Positions 25,130 through 34,432 of a stretch of DNA of 64,000 nucleotides are shown here, one piece after another. The stretch is from Actinomycetaceae bacterium. Its GTDB lineage: Bacteria > Actinomycetota > Actinomycetes > Actinomycetales > Actinomycetaceae. A program made the position numbers and the translations under genes. The stretch spans positions 34,492-98,491 of the forward strand of contig JAUNVQ010000001.1 of assembly GCA_030540715.1 (NCBI GenBank), written 5' to 3'. Position 1 is the first letter of the stretch. Every line of letters begins with the position of its first letter. Below the pieces are notes generated by a model. That model searched no databases, had not been told where the DNA came from, and saw only the letters and a list, made by a program, of their open reading frames with translations.

Positions 25130-25434
25130 AGGGCGTGTTTTCCGTGAGGTAAAGGAAAAATAGCTTCGGTACCCACGTGGAAAACGGAGTTTCTGTAAAG
25201 ATTGAGCTTTCGTGGAAGGTTATAGCCTGATGACACTGCAGTATAGAAACCGACAACATTGCACGACTACGCGTGATAACAGGTTGGGCTGTACTTCCAG
25301 GCAATGGTACGTGTTCTTGGGCTATGGGATATTCATTATCAAGAGGACGCGCAGTTCTTAGGAATGTGCGTGGCCACCAAGATATCCGAATACCCGCAGT
25401 GCTGATGGCCCCCAGCCAACAATGCCAACAATAC

Positions 25435-26163
25435 TTACTTTCGAAGCCCTATTTTCTTCAAAATGTCATCCATTACCGGATCGAGCAGCGATTTATCGGC
25501 ACTAGTCATTGATAGTGTTTGCCCATCGGGGAAAAATAGTATCAGCATATGTGTCACACTTTCCTGCTCCAGCACCTTTTGCCCCATGGTAGCTTTAAAG
25601 GCCTTGATAGCAACATCGTCATAGCCTTTAGCATCATTAATTGATAGCTCACTACTGGATTTTGCTCCAGCGATTTCCAAATCAATATGCGAGCATTTTT
25701 CTTCTTGAGTTTTGTACATCGCGATTTGTTCGTCGGCACTGAGTGAAGTGTCTGTCGAATAGGAAACAGACATTTGCTCTTGTTGATCCTTCGACACGGC
25801 AACAACAACACGATCAAGGCGGTCACTTGACAAACCACTATTCATCGATTGCGTCACAACATCTTTACATTCATCAGGTGAAATCTTCATCTGATCAATA
25901 ATTGGTTTCATTTTGTCGATGACATTGGTGATTTCTTTTAGGTCGGGAAAAACCATTTCATGACCAGCAAGTTTTTGCCCATCAATTGCCTGTTGAAAAG
26001 CCTTGGCTGTCGGTAATTGAGGCGGTGCCTTGTGAGTGGTTTTACCGCTACCTTTAGCTGCTTTGTCGGGGGAAGCTTCGCTGCTGTTACCACATGCTGT
26101 CATCGTCATCGTCAGTGTTAAAGCAGCAGTAATAGCAGCCATGCGTTGAATAAAGAGTTTCAT
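25435..26163 (-). CDS. Secreted lipoprotein
   Basis: 242 residues from ATG 26163 (MKLFIQRMAA), chosen because GAAGGG lies just upstream; the longer frame to 26211 adds an unlikely N-terminus. Signal peptide AAITAALTLTMT ends in lipobox MTAC-GNSS, followed by a Lys/Ser/Pro linker. The mature part has alternating helical and beta segments (DKMKPIIDQMKISPDECKDV, then VSKDQQEQMSVSYS, then VTHMLILFFPDGQTLSM), with two cysteines. It resembles generic actinobacterial DUF-type lipoproteins; the family is not recognised. Alone on the minus strand. Confidence 0.75.
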   Translation of the reverse strand: MKLFIQRMAAITAALTLTMTMTACGNSSEASPDKAAKGSGKTTHKAPPQLPTAKAFQQAIDGQKLAGHEMVFPDLKEITNVIDKMKPIIDQMKISPDECKDVVTQSMNSGLSSDRLDRVVVAVSKDQQEQMSVSYSTDTSLSADEQIAMYKTQEEKCSHIDLEIAGAKSSSELSINDAKGYDDVAIKAFKATMGQKVLEQESVTHMLILFFPDGQTLSMTSADKSLLDPVMDDILKKIGLRK

Positions 26164-26341
26164 TTTTTTGCCCTTCGGGTAGGGTGAAGACCACAGAGGA
26201 ATACATCCCATCGATAATGTATTCCTTGCAGTATCCGCGTCGAATGATTGATGGCTTCATTCTACACAGTGAAAGGCAGATGCTGCCATGGCACTCCATT
26301 TACGCCCTTGCAGTTTATGCAACAGTCAATAGAATGGAAGT

Positions 26342-26710
26342 ATGTCAGAAGGAATTTTTTATCATGACTCATTTTTTGAGTCCCACGTATCACACAATGT
26401 TGCCTATCCAAATGCCGTCAATAGTGCACAGGCGCAGGAACCGGGGACATCTGCGGGAACTGGTGTATTGGAACGGACCGAAACCAAAAAGAAAAAAATT
26501 CCTGGCGATAACGAGCGCTACGCTCACTATGTGCGTAAAGATCGAGTAACGGAAAGTGCCGTAACAGGACGTCCTGTTGTTGCACTCTGTGGAAAAATCT
26601 GGGTTCCTAAGGGCGATCCTAAGGGAGTTCCCGTGTGTCCTAAATGTAAAGAAATTGCTGCACGGATGCGCTCTCAAGGCCCAAACTGGCCTTTTGGTTC
26701 ACCACAATAA
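26342..26710 (+). CDS. DUF3039 family protein
   Basis: 122 residues. The core DNERYAHYVRKDRVTESAVT followed by GRPVVALCGKIWVPKGDPK and VCPKCKEI is the conserved DUF3039 sequence found across Actinobacteria, usually beside pncB, as here. The three cysteines (Cys in LCGK plus CPKC) suggest a small zinc-binding knuckle. The N-terminal 45 residues are variable. Function unknown. It diverges end-to-end with pncB, which lies 47 bases away on the opposite strand. GGAAG directly precedes ATG 26342. Confidence 0.85.
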   Translation: MSEGIFYHDSFFESHVSHNVAYPNAVNSAQAQEPGTSAGTGVLERTETKKKKIPGDNERYAHYVRKDRVTESAVTGRPVVALCGKIWVPKGDPKGVPVCPKCKEIAARMRSQGPNWPFGSPQ

Positions 26711-26756
26711 ATCGCGGCATCTTTACCAGCTGCCACAATTTGCCGTACATATGGTC

Positions 26757-28121
26757 TTACTCCATCTCAGTTTCGCGGTGAACAATATCAATATATTCCG
26801 TTGGAATAGCAGGTTCGCCTGCAGATAAACGCCATGCCTGGTAGGGAAGCTCGTTGCGTGCGGCCATGTGATGGTCCTGAGCATCTTGAAGTGCCTGGCT
26901 ACCAATATATTTCTCGTTGATAACGCCGTCAGTTACTAAGTCAACGTGAAGCGGGCGGGCATTTCGTTCCTTTAATACTTTTTGTGCTTCCTGCGCTGAA
27001 TCAGCAATCACTAATAGCTCAGCTTGAGCATAACCGTCCTCATCGCGTGCGCGCCCAGGGTATTTTCGCCCTCCAACAGTTGATTTCTTCCCTGAACGCT
27101 TCGCTACATTGTGTGCTGAACCATCCGAATCTACGTGTTGAACCAGCTTATAAACCAGTGCCGCGGTGGGAATGCCGGAACCTGTTACCATCTTTGTTCC
27201 CACTCCATAGGCATCCACAGGGGCCGCACCAAGTGAAGCAATTGCGTATTCATCTAAATCATTTGTAACAGTGATCTTTGTGCTGGTAGCGCCAAGTTCG
27301 TCAAGGCGCGCACGTACTTTAAATGCTTGAGCTACAAGATCACCTGAATCAAGGCGCACAGCCCCAAGTTCACCCCCGGCGGCACGTGCAGCATTCACAG
27401 CTCGTTCCACACCACGCATCACATCGTAAGTGTCAACCAGTAAAGTGGTGTCGGGGCCAAGGGCAGCAACCTGTGCGGCAAAAGCCTGTTCTTCGTTATC
27501 ATGAAGCAAAGTAAAAGAATGGGCAGCAGTACCAATCGTTTTGAGGCCGTAACGTTTACCAGCTTCCAACAATGATGTTGCCACAAAGCCGCCGATATAG
27601 GCGGCACGTGCTGCAGAAATCGCGGCACGTTCATGTGTTCTCCGGGCTCCCATATCTAAACAGGGGCGGCCGTGAGCAGCAATCGTCATTCGAGATGCGG
27701 CAGAAGCAATTGCACAGTCATGATTAAGGATCGACAGCAGCAGAGTCTCTAAAACAACAGCTTCAGCGAAAGTGGACTCCACGCTTAGCAGGGGAGAGTT
27801 CTCAAAATAGCATTCGCCTTCACGGTACCCGCGAATCGTTCCCGTAAAACGATATGATCGCAGATAGTCAATGGTGTCGTCACTAACAATCTTTTGGGCA
27901 TGAAGGTAGTCGCAGTCGTCAGCAGTAAACTCAAAACGCTGTAAAGCCTCTAAAATACGTGCAGTTCCAGCAACAACGCCGAATCGTCGAAGTGAAGGAA
28001 GTCGACGGCCAAAAAGTTCGAAGGTAGATAACCGATGCGCTCGCTCAGTACGCAAAGTAGCATCAATCATAGTCAATTCATACATGTCGGTCATTAAAGA
28101 TGTTGTTCGTGAAGCACTCAT
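26757..28121 (-). CDS. pncB: Nicotinate phosphoribosyltransferase
   Basis: 454 residues. PncB joins nicotinate and PRPP (with ATP) to nicotinate mononucleotide, the first step of the Preiss-Handler NAD salvage route. Visible motifs: TSLMTDMYELTM at the N-terminus, SRMTIAAHGRPCLDMGARRTHE, the GTAAHSF/LLHDNEE region, LVDTYDV, AVRLDSGDL and YGVGTKMVTG in the PRPP/phosphate-binding barrel. Length and motifs are those of the bacterial family. It lies between the DUF3039 and clpS genes, a common actinobacterial arrangement. Confidence 0.95.
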   Translation of the reverse strand: MSASRTTSLMTDMYELTMIDATLRTERAHRLSTFELFGRRLPSLRRFGVVAGTARILEALQRFEFTADDCDYLHAQKIVSDDTIDYLRSYRFTGTIRGYREGECYFENSPLLSVESTFAEAVVLETLLLSILNHDCAIASAASRMTIAAHGRPCLDMGARRTHERAAISAARAAYIGGFVATSLLEAGKRYGLKTIGTAAHSFTLLHDNEEQAFAAQVAALGPDTTLLVDTYDVMRGVERAVNAARAAGGELGAVRLDSGDLVAQAFKVRARLDELGATSTKITVTNDLDEYAIASLGAAPVDAYGVGTKMVTGSGIPTAALVYKLVQHVDSDGSAHNVAKRSGKKSTVGGRKYPGRARDEDGYAQAELLVIADSAQEAQKVLKERNARPLHVDLVTDGVINEKYIGSQALQDAQDHHMAARNELPYQAWRLSAGEPAIPTEYIDIVHRETEME

Positions 28122-28215
28122 AGCCTCATTTTAGCGTGTTGAAGAAAAATAAAATGAATGAAAATTGTTTGCCCATTTTGCCACATGAAAATGATTTGAG
28201 TTTTAGGGTGGATAT

Positions 28216-28527
28216 ATGACCATCACTCAGCATTGGAAAGTCCCGAACCCAGCGAAGGGGGACGGCGCTGGCTTTGTTGACGCAGAAGCGGGGGCGAATA
28301 GCTGGGGCATTATTGTGTGGAATGACCAGGTAAATCTTGCACAATATGTGACAGCTGCTTTCAGTGATCATTTTGGTGTCAATCTTGCACAGGCACGGGC
28401 CATGACAAAAATGATCAGTCGTCGAGGATATGCCGTCGTTGCTGATGGTACACGAGAACGGATGGAGGCAGAAGCTCAGGCACTTCACGAATACGGTGTG
28501 CGTGCCACTGTAGAACAGCTTGTATAG
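28216..28527 (+). CDS. clpS: ATP-dependent Clp protease adaptor
   Basis: 103 residues; ATG 28216. The ClpS fold is clear: WGIIVWNDQVNLAQYVTAAF (the ND of the N-degron pocket), then RAMTKMISRRGYAVVADGTRERMEAEAQALHEYGV. ClpS binds proteins with N-degron residues and hands them to ClpC/ClpA. In Actinobacteria it precedes a DUF2017 gene and murI, as seen here. The N-terminal 28 residues are the expected flexible extension. Confidence 0.93.
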   Translation: MTITQHWKVPNPAKGDGAGFVDAEAGANSWGIIVWNDQVNLAQYVTAAFSDHFGVNLAQARAMTKMISRRGYAVVADGTRERMEAEAQALHEYGVRATVEQLV

Positions 28528-28551
28528 GCAGCTGACTTTTGGGAGTACCCG

Positions 28552-29292
28552 TTGGGATATACAATCGTGACACCATGCCCAGGTGGATGGCATGTTCACT
28601 TGACGCATTATCAATACAGTGCACTCACGCGTGCCATTGAGGAACTCCTTCGACTTCTTGACCCTGGAAGTAGTGAATCGCTGGTGTCAGCATTAGCGTC
28701 TTTCTACGATGAACCCACTCCACGTCCCGACAATCCAGCCCTTTATCTAGTCTTACCAGACATGTCTACGGACGAAAGATGGGCAGGTGAGCTACGCACG
28801 TTGACTGAAGAAGAACTGCGTAGACGAAAAGCTGACAGACTCAATTATTTATTGGGGGCCCTTACCACACAATCTCAAAGTTCATCTCCTCGAATGTTCT
28901 TCATTGCGACAACGGATGCGTGGCAGTGGTTGAAAGGCCTTAACGACCTTCGTTTCGCTTTGTCAGCTTCACTGCGGATGATTGCCCCCACTGCTGACAA
29001 GAAAAAAACAATTGACGAGGACGGGCCGCCCTCTTTTGGTGAAAAACGTGACCACGGTGGCCGTGAACCTCACGGAGCAACCAATGAGACTTTAGCTATA
29101 GATTCCTGGGATAGTGCAGGCAGTACGCCTGACAAAAATGTACAAAAATACACTACTATAAGCAATGGTGAAAGTGTAGTTGAGGCACTATCGCCCTCCA
29201 AATTTTTGATAGTGAAAGACCTCTATGATCTTTTGACGACGTGGCAAGAGTCACTCTTGGCTGATATGGAAGCTCAACCTCGTGCCCATTAG
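28552..29292 (+). CDS. DUF2017 family protein with a hydrophilic insertion
   Basis: 246 residues from TTG 28552, behind GGGAG. DUF2017 proteins follow clpS in many Actinobacteria; role unknown. The N-terminal part (LTRAIEELLRLLD), DNPALYLVLPD, and the C-terminal FLIVKDLYDLLTTWQESLLA match the family layout. The usual length is about 180-200; here residues about 148-210 form a polar, low-complexity insert (KKKTIDEDGPPSFGEKRDHG and on) before the last helix. Ends nine bases before murI, so the clpS-DUF2017-murI-MBL genes probably form an operon. Confidence 0.8.
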   Translation: MGYTIVTPCPGGWHVHLTHYQYSALTRAIEELLRLLDPGSSESLVSALASFYDEPTPRPDNPALYLVLPDMSTDERWAGELRTLTEEELRRRKADRLNYLLGALTTQSQSSSPRMFFIATTDAWQWLKGLNDLRFALSASLRMIAPTADKKKTIDEDGPPSFGEKRDHGGREPHGATNETLAIDSWDSAGSTPDKNVQKYTTISNGESVVEALSPSKFLIVKDLYDLLTTWQESLLADMEAQPRAH

Positions 29293-29301
29293 GCTTAAGT
29301 C

Positions 29302-30120
29302 GTGGATAAAAATGCGCCAATTGGGATTTTCGATTCAGGCCTAGGAGGTCTGACGGTTGCGCGCGCCGTGATGGACGTGTTACCGCAGGAAAACCTTCTT
29401 TACGTGGGGGATACACTCAATACTCCCTACGGCAATAAACCACTGTCCCAAGTACGACAATACGCTTTACGCATTATGGATTCCCTGGTGGAACGCGGCG
29501 TGAAGATGCTGGTGATAGCCTGTAACACGGCAAGTGCGGCAGTGCTTCCAGATGCACGCGAACGCTATAGCGAGGCTTTGGATATTCCAGTGGTAGAGGT
29601 TATTCGTCCCGCTGCAACCCACGCTATTGAGGTATCTCGTAGCGGAAAAATTGGTGTGATTGGTACGCAGGCAACCATAATGTCAGAGGTCTATCAAGAT
29701 GCCTTGGCCGTGATGCCAGGGGTAGAGGTGAGCGCCGCAGCTTGCCCACAGTTTGTAGACTTTGTTGAATCGGGGCAAACTACGGGGCCTTTAGTGCGTG
29801 AAGCCTGCGCGAAGTATTTGCAGCCGCTGAAACAGGCGCAGGTGGATACTGTTGTATTAGGATGCACCCATTATCCGCTTCTTGCTGGTGCAATTAGTTA
29901 CGAGATGGGACCGCAGGTGGCATTAGTATCATCGGCAGATCCTACCGCGCATCTGGTGTATCGCCACCTTGTACGTCGCGAACTACTGAATGATGATCCG
30001 GCACCGGCGAGCATATCGATTGAAGCAACGGATGAAAACAAAACCTTTATGGAACTGGCCCAACGCATTATTGGTAGGGATCGCCTGCTGAATGGTTTAG
30101 ATGATCGCCATGCCATATAG
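29302..30120 (+). CDS. murI: Glutamate racemase
   Basis: 272 residues from GTG 29302. MurI makes D-glutamate for peptidoglycan. Both catalytic cysteines are present: VIACNTASA (Cys74) and VLGCTHYPLL (Cys188). FDSGLGGLTVAR at the start is the conserved Asp/Ser pocket and GTQATIMSEVY is typical. Length matches the family. It lies in a run with clpS, the DUF2017 gene and the Rv1339-like gene. Confidence 0.96.
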   Translation: MDKNAPIGIFDSGLGGLTVARAVMDVLPQENLLYVGDTLNTPYGNKPLSQVRQYALRIMDSLVERGVKMLVIACNTASAAVLPDARERYSEALDIPVVEVIRPAATHAIEVSRSGKIGVIGTQATIMSEVYQDALAVMPGVEVSAAACPQFVDFVESGQTTGPLVREACAKYLQPLKQAQVDTVVLGCTHYPLLAGAISYEMGPQVALVSSADPTAHLVYRHLVRRELLNDDPAPASISIEATDENKTFMELAQRIIGRDRLLNGLDDRHAI

Positions 30121-30151
30121 GTGCCTGGTGTAGCTAGTTGGAATAAGAAGA

Positions 30152-31078
30152 ATGAAACTTACAGTAATTGGATGTACAGGATCAATGTCGGGGCCACTGG
30201 CTCCAGGAAGCTCCTACCTGGTACAAGAAATTGATGAACAGGGGCGCGAATGGTCGATTGTTGTCGATCTTGGGCCAGGAGCTTTTGGTAACCTGTGGAA
30301 CTATACAAGTCCACAAAAAATTGATGCACTGTTCTTTAGCCATTGGCATGCGGACCATTGTTCAGATGCGCTGTCAATGCACGTGTATCGTCGCTGGCAT
30401 CCCCGCATAACCTTTGAACCACTGCCTGTGTATTCACCAGGTAATGGTCTTGAGCGTCTTCGTCAACTTGATGGGTTTTCTAAAGACGATGCGTTTAACG
30501 AGTTTATTTTTCATGATTTCGGTGTACATAATGGCATTAAGGTTGCTGATGAAGTGCATGGCCAAGATAACTTGTTTGGAAAAACTGCGTCAGAGGGCAC
30601 TGCGAACATCCATCTCCAATCCGACATATGTAATGAAGGTGTAGCGGCTGACAATAGGTTATCTGATGATCTGTCGACCCCGGGCGCGCCAATAACCATT
30701 GGTCCGCTACGTATTATTCCCTATCAGGCACTTCATACTGTACCTGCAGTTTCTTTGCGTATCGAATCTTTGATCTCGCACGCTGTTCTTACATACACGG
30801 GTGATACTGATATGTGCCCGGGTGTTCGTGCTGCTGCAAAAGATGTTGACCTGTTGTTATCCGAAGCTGGATTTACTGACGACGATCCGTGCCGAGGCGT
30901 TCATCTATCAGGCGTTCGTGCAGGACAATTAGCTGCAGAGGGCGAAGTAGGGCAATTAGTATTGACGCATATTCAACCCTGGACAGACCTCCAGGTTCCA
31001 CTTAACGAGGCACGTTCGGTATTCCAGGGTAAGGTAAAGATTGCTCAGATGGGCGATATTTTCCAACTTGGCGATTAA
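30152..31078 (+). CDS. Metallo-beta-lactamase-fold phosphodiesterase (Rv1339-like)
   Basis: 308 residues; the start ATG 30152 follows AAGAAGA. The N-terminus MKLTVIGCTGSMSGPLAPGS and FSHWHADHCSD (HxHxDH metal site), later TYTGDTDMC and LVLTHIQPW, match Rv1339 of Mycobacterium tuberculosis, an atypical cyclic-nucleotide phosphodiesterase, and the position between murI and rph is the same. Residues about 134-178 form an extra polar loop (GKTASEGTANIHLQ...) not usual in the family. It probably hydrolyses cyclic nucleotides or processes RNA 3' ends. Confidence 0.85.
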   Translation: MKLTVIGCTGSMSGPLAPGSSYLVQEIDEQGREWSIVVDLGPGAFGNLWNYTSPQKIDALFFSHWHADHCSDALSMHVYRRWHPRITFEPLPVYSPGNGLERLRQLDGFSKDDAFNEFIFHDFGVHNGIKVADEVHGQDNLFGKTASEGTANIHLQSDICNEGVAADNRLSDDLSTPGAPITIGPLRIIPYQALHTVPAVSLRIESLISHAVLTYTGDTDMCPGVRAAAKDVDLLLSEAGFTDDDPCRGVHLSGVRAGQLAAEGEVGQLVLTHIQPWTDLQVPLNEARSVFQGKVKIAQMGDIFQLGD

Positions 31079-31283
31079 AAACGCTTTACGGCAAGCAGAT
31101 ACAGCAGTGCCATCCTGATGGAGATGACATCTTGATGAAGTATCAGTTGGCTGCTGGAGCAGATAGTGGATACAAGCAGCCGGGCTTCGACGTACACTGT
31201 CTTTCTTTACGTCTTTTCTCATCGGGCCCTAGCAGACATTCCAGAAAGATGTTTTCCTGCCGAGCTGCGTAGCGTAGGTGTCT

Positions 31284-32174
31284 TTACTTCTTATCTGCAA
31301 TAATCGTTGTTACCTGATAGCCAAGGGCTGCAGCAACGAAAGGAGCCAAGATCCGAAATGCTTTGCCGCGATGGCTGAGGGCATGTTTTTCTTTGGCACT
31401 CAGCTCAGCATTGGTGCGCGTTTGCCCGTCAGCAATAAAAATCGGGTCGTAGCCAAACCCGTTGCTACCACGCGGTTCATTGATAAGGCGGCCAGACATC
31501 TGCGCAAGCACTGATTTTTCGGTACCGTCGGGGCATACCACTACTGCGGCACAGATGAAAGACGCCCCACGATGCGGATCGTGAACATCGTGTAGCTGAT
31601 CAAGAAGAAGCTGAAGATTTGCCTGGTCGTCACCATGATGTCCGCACCAGCGAGCCGAAAAGATACCGGGTGCGCCACCAAGAATATCCACTGCAAGCCC
31701 AGAATCATCAGCAACAGCGGGAAGTCCCGTAGCATGACACAGTGCCCGCGCTTTAATGAAAGCATTATCGGTAAACGTAATACCGTCTTCTACAGGTTCA
31801 GCAACATTAAGTCCTTTAGCAGAAATAATGGCTTCTTCATTACACTCAACACAACGATCATTGCCAGTGAAAGTTTTCAGCTGCGGAAGAAGAATCGAGC
31901 GGATCTCGCCAAGTTTATGTTCGTTATGCGTTGCCACAATTAAATGTGCCCCACTAGGCACACCCACCCGTGATGTTGACTGAGCGTCAAACTGCCCACT
32001 TGGAAACGAGTCCGTCTTACGTAACTCAGATAGATGGGTACTACACGTCTTAGGGTGCACTATATAATCATCTATCTGGGATGATAGCGATGTGTTTTGT
32101 GGAAGGTATGGCTGCCCGTCAATGTGGGGAACAGCCTGTGATACGTCCTCAGAAGGGGGAATATGATTACTCAT
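31284..32174 (-). CDS. rdgB: dITP/XTP pyrophosphatase with an N-terminal extension
   Basis: 296 residues from ATG 32174, whose codon overlaps the rph stop (ATGAGTAA); GGGGAA lies upstream, so it is translationally coupled to rph. The family core starts at [17 protein letters not shown] and includes [31 protein letters not shown] and [11 protein letters not shown], all typical of RdgB/HAM1, which removes non-canonical purine nucleotides. The first about 75 residues ([20 protein letters not shown]...) are a polar extension missing from most homologues. rph-rdgB is a standard actinobacterial pair. Confidence 0.93.
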   Translation of the reverse strand: MSNHIPPSEDVSQAVPHIDGQPYLPQNTSLSSQIDDYIVHPKTCSTHLSELRKTDSFPSGQFDAQSTSRVGVPSGAHLIVATHNEHKLGEIRSILLPQLKTFTGNDRCVECNEEAIISAKGLNVAEPVEDGITFTDNAFIKARALCHATGLPAVADDSGLAVDILGGAPGIFSARWCGHHGDDQANLQLLLDQLHDVHDPHRGASFICAAVVVCPDGTEKSVLAQMSGRLINEPRGSNGFGYDPIFIADGQTRTNAELSAKEKHALSHRGKAFRILAPFVAAALGYQVTTIIADKK

Positions 32175-32997
32175 GAGATTCCCCATGGGTGCAGCAATGC
32201 GATTCCTCATGAGTGCAAGCACTATGGCTATCAGTATGATAAGAAGTAGTCGTAGCTTCGCCCTCTACAATACTGCGTTGGATACACGTTAGTTTCCTGA
32301 TCCCTTTATCGGCTAAGTCAAGCAAATCATTGAGCTCACGGCGGCTAAATGTAGCATGTTCAGCCGTGCCTTGAATCTCAATAAAATCGCCGCTGCCCAT
32401 TGCCACAATATTCATGTCGGTGTCAGCTCGAACATCTTCCTCGTAGGGTAAATCAAGCATGGCAACGCCGCCAACAATACCTACCGACACGGCGCACAGC
32501 GAATCGCGGATAACAGGCGCACCAGGCTTATCGGGATCAATCCACCCTCGTTTTTGACCAAGTGAAACGGCTTTTGCAAGGGCAACCCACGCGCCAGTGA
32601 TTGCGGCAGTGCGCGTACCACCGTCAGCCTGTAACACGTCGCAATCCAGAACAATCGTGTTTTCTCCAAGAGCACTCATATCCACACATGCTCGAAGTGA
32701 ACGGCCAATAAGACGCGAGATTTCTTGTGTGCGTCCCGATACTTTTCCCTTCGTCGATTCTCGTTGAGAACGCGTATCAGTTGCACGCGGTAACATGGCA
32801 TATTCACCCGTTACCCAGCCAAGGCCACTGTCTTTACGCCAGCGGGGAACTCCTGGTGTTAGCGAGGCAACGCACAGCACCCGTGTATTGCCATATTCAA
32901 TCAAAACATTGCCTTCACCCTGTTCAATCCAGTCAGGGGTAATGGTAATTGGTCGCAGCTCATCTGTGTGGCGCCCATCTTTTCGTATCATTGTCAT
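32167..32997 (-). CDS. rph: Ribonuclease PH with a His/Cys-rich tail
   Basis: 276 residues. RNase PH trims tRNA 3' ends phosphorolytically. Conserved: [73 protein letters not shown] and [20 protein letters not shown]. The last about 25 residues (after EGEATT) are an unusual tail with six histidines and three cysteines ([20 protein letters not shown]), built on ACTCATGAG/ACCCATGGG-like repeats. It resembles a metal-binding tail. Its end overlaps rdgB. Confidence 0.95.
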   Translation of the reverse strand: MTMIRKDGRHTDELRPITITPDWIEQGEGNVLIEYGNTRVLCVASLTPGVPRWRKDSGLGWVTGEYAMLPRATDTRSQRESTKGKVSGRTQEISRLIGRSLRACVDMSALGENTIVLDCDVLQADGGTRTAAITGAWVALAKAVSLGQKRGWIDPDKPGAPVIRDSLCAVSVGIVGGVAMLDLPYEEDVRADTDMNIVAMGSGDFIEIQGTAEHATFSRRELNDLLDLADKGIRKLTCIQRSIVEGEATTTSYHTDSHSACTHEESHCCTHGESHE

Positions 32998-33037
32998 AAG
33001 TTTAGCCTATCGTGAAAAAGGGTATAACGTAGAAGAC

Positions 33038-34321
33038 ATGCTTTCACAACTGCTTGATATGCCAATGGCGCGCGGAGGATTGGACCTTTGCACAGCTGAA
33101 CGAGGCACTGTGAATCTTCTTGACGAACTTCACCATCCTCACGCCTTTGTGTGTGCGGTCACCATGTCGCGAAAAGTGCTGGTAGTGCGTCGGAGTCATT
33201 CCAGTAAAGCCAATGCGAGGGCCTTCGCGGGGCAGGGGAGCAGCACTGAGAAAGACAAGGCTACCAACTGTGACGACAGTGCATCTATGCGGGATTGTTG
33301 TGGTAGTAACGCTACGAGTATGCAGAGTTGTCAAGACGTTCAACTTTTAAACATGGCTTCATACCTGCATAAACAGCACGTGGAGCAGCTTATAGAACAA
33401 GGAAGAGCATACTTTATTGGTGTGTATAAGAACATGCATTGTTGTGCGGTTGTACTTGAGAATGATGACGTTGAACATCTAGTAGGTATCGCAATAGATC
33501 AACCAGATCCTGGACATGAATCCACGTGCATGCCACAACAAGACAACAAGAATTCCAACAAGAAAAACTGCGATGATAAAACGTTAGGGGACTGTGTTAA
33601 CAATCAGATGGTAAGCGCGATACCGAGTGTTTCTTTGAGTGAAACTGGCGCTACTGCGGGAGTATTGAGTAATGAATGGTCGCCACCATTGTGGATGCGA
33701 CTTCGCTCTTGTGGTGCCACCCTGGTAGACTGGCAGGCGAGCGCTGTGAGCCACGCGCTTGCACTTGCCGTATGGCATCGCACAACCAGATATTGTTGTG
33801 TTTGCTCGGGTCTATTGACCATGACAGCAGGTGGATGGGAAACTCTTTGTCGGCAATGTCACCGTATCGAATATCCAAGGCAGGACCCAGCAATTATTGT
33901 TGCCGTCACTGATGAAAAAGATCGCCTGTTTTTAGCTCATAATATTTTGTGGGAAAACCCGCGTTCCATGTCAGTTATTGCTGGCTATGTTGAAGCAGGT
34001 GAATCGCCTGAGCAAGCAGTGATACGGGAGAGTAAAGAAGAAACCAATTTAGAGCTTTACGATGTTACCTATGTGGGTTCGCAAGCCTGGCCGTTTCCGC
34101 GCTCTTTAATGATGGGGTATCGAGCCCGTGCTCATAGCACACAGCTGCAACTTCAGGAAGATGAGTTGTCCTGTGGCGAATTCTTTACTCGCGAACAGTT
34201 TATCCAAAGCGTTCGTAATGCCACAATCAACCCAGCTGGGCCAGCAACTTTGGCAGCAGTATTGATTGAAGACTGGCTGGGACAGGCAATTCCCTATCCC
34301 CATGATCTGCCGATATGGTAG
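33038..34321 (+). CDS. nudC: NADH pyrophosphatase (Nudix) with low-complexity insertions
   Basis: 427 residues from ATG 33038; the longer frame from 32795 runs antisense over rph. NudC hydrolyses NAD(H) and removes NAD caps from RNA. Zinc ribbon: YCCVCSG...LCRQCHR. Nudix box: GYVEAGESPEQAVIRESKEE, followed by the diagnostic SQAWPFPRSLM. The final box Gly is Asn (EETNL). The N-terminal half has two polar inserts rich in Asn, Asp, Cys and Ser (about residues 66-108 and 160-195), making it longer than the usual 300-320. The Mtb order nudC-uvrD2 is kept. Confidence 0.92.
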   Translation: MLSQLLDMPMARGGLDLCTAERGTVNLLDELHHPHAFVCAVTMSRKVLVVRRSHSSKANARAFAGQGSSTEKDKATNCDDSASMRDCCGSNATSMQSCQDVQLLNMASYLHKQHVEQLIEQGRAYFIGVYKNMHCCAVVLENDDVEHLVGIAIDQPDPGHESTCMPQQDNKNSNKKNCDDKTLGDCVNNQMVSAIPSVSLSETGATAGVLSNEWSPPLWMRLRSCGATLVDWQASAVSHALALAVWHRTTRYCCVCSGLLTMTAGGWETLCRQCHRIEYPRQDPAIIVAVTDEKDRLFLAHNILWENPRSMSVIAGYVEAGESPEQAVIRESKEETNLELYDVTYVGSQAWPFPRSLMMGYRARAHSTQLQLQEDELSCGEFFTREQFIQSVRNATINPAGPATLAAVLIEDWLGQAIPYPHDLPIW

Positions 34322-34432
34322 AAGCTAGCCACCGCCCCGCAGAAGATCCCATGAGGTCGTGACCTGAACAAGGATAATAGCAGGGGGGACGTTCACACGG
34401 GCCATCAACACAACGAGGCAGGAGCCATGATG

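Noticed and set aside
32795-33037. Upstream extension of nudC
   Set aside because: It runs antisense through conserved rph sequence; the family start fits ATG 33038.
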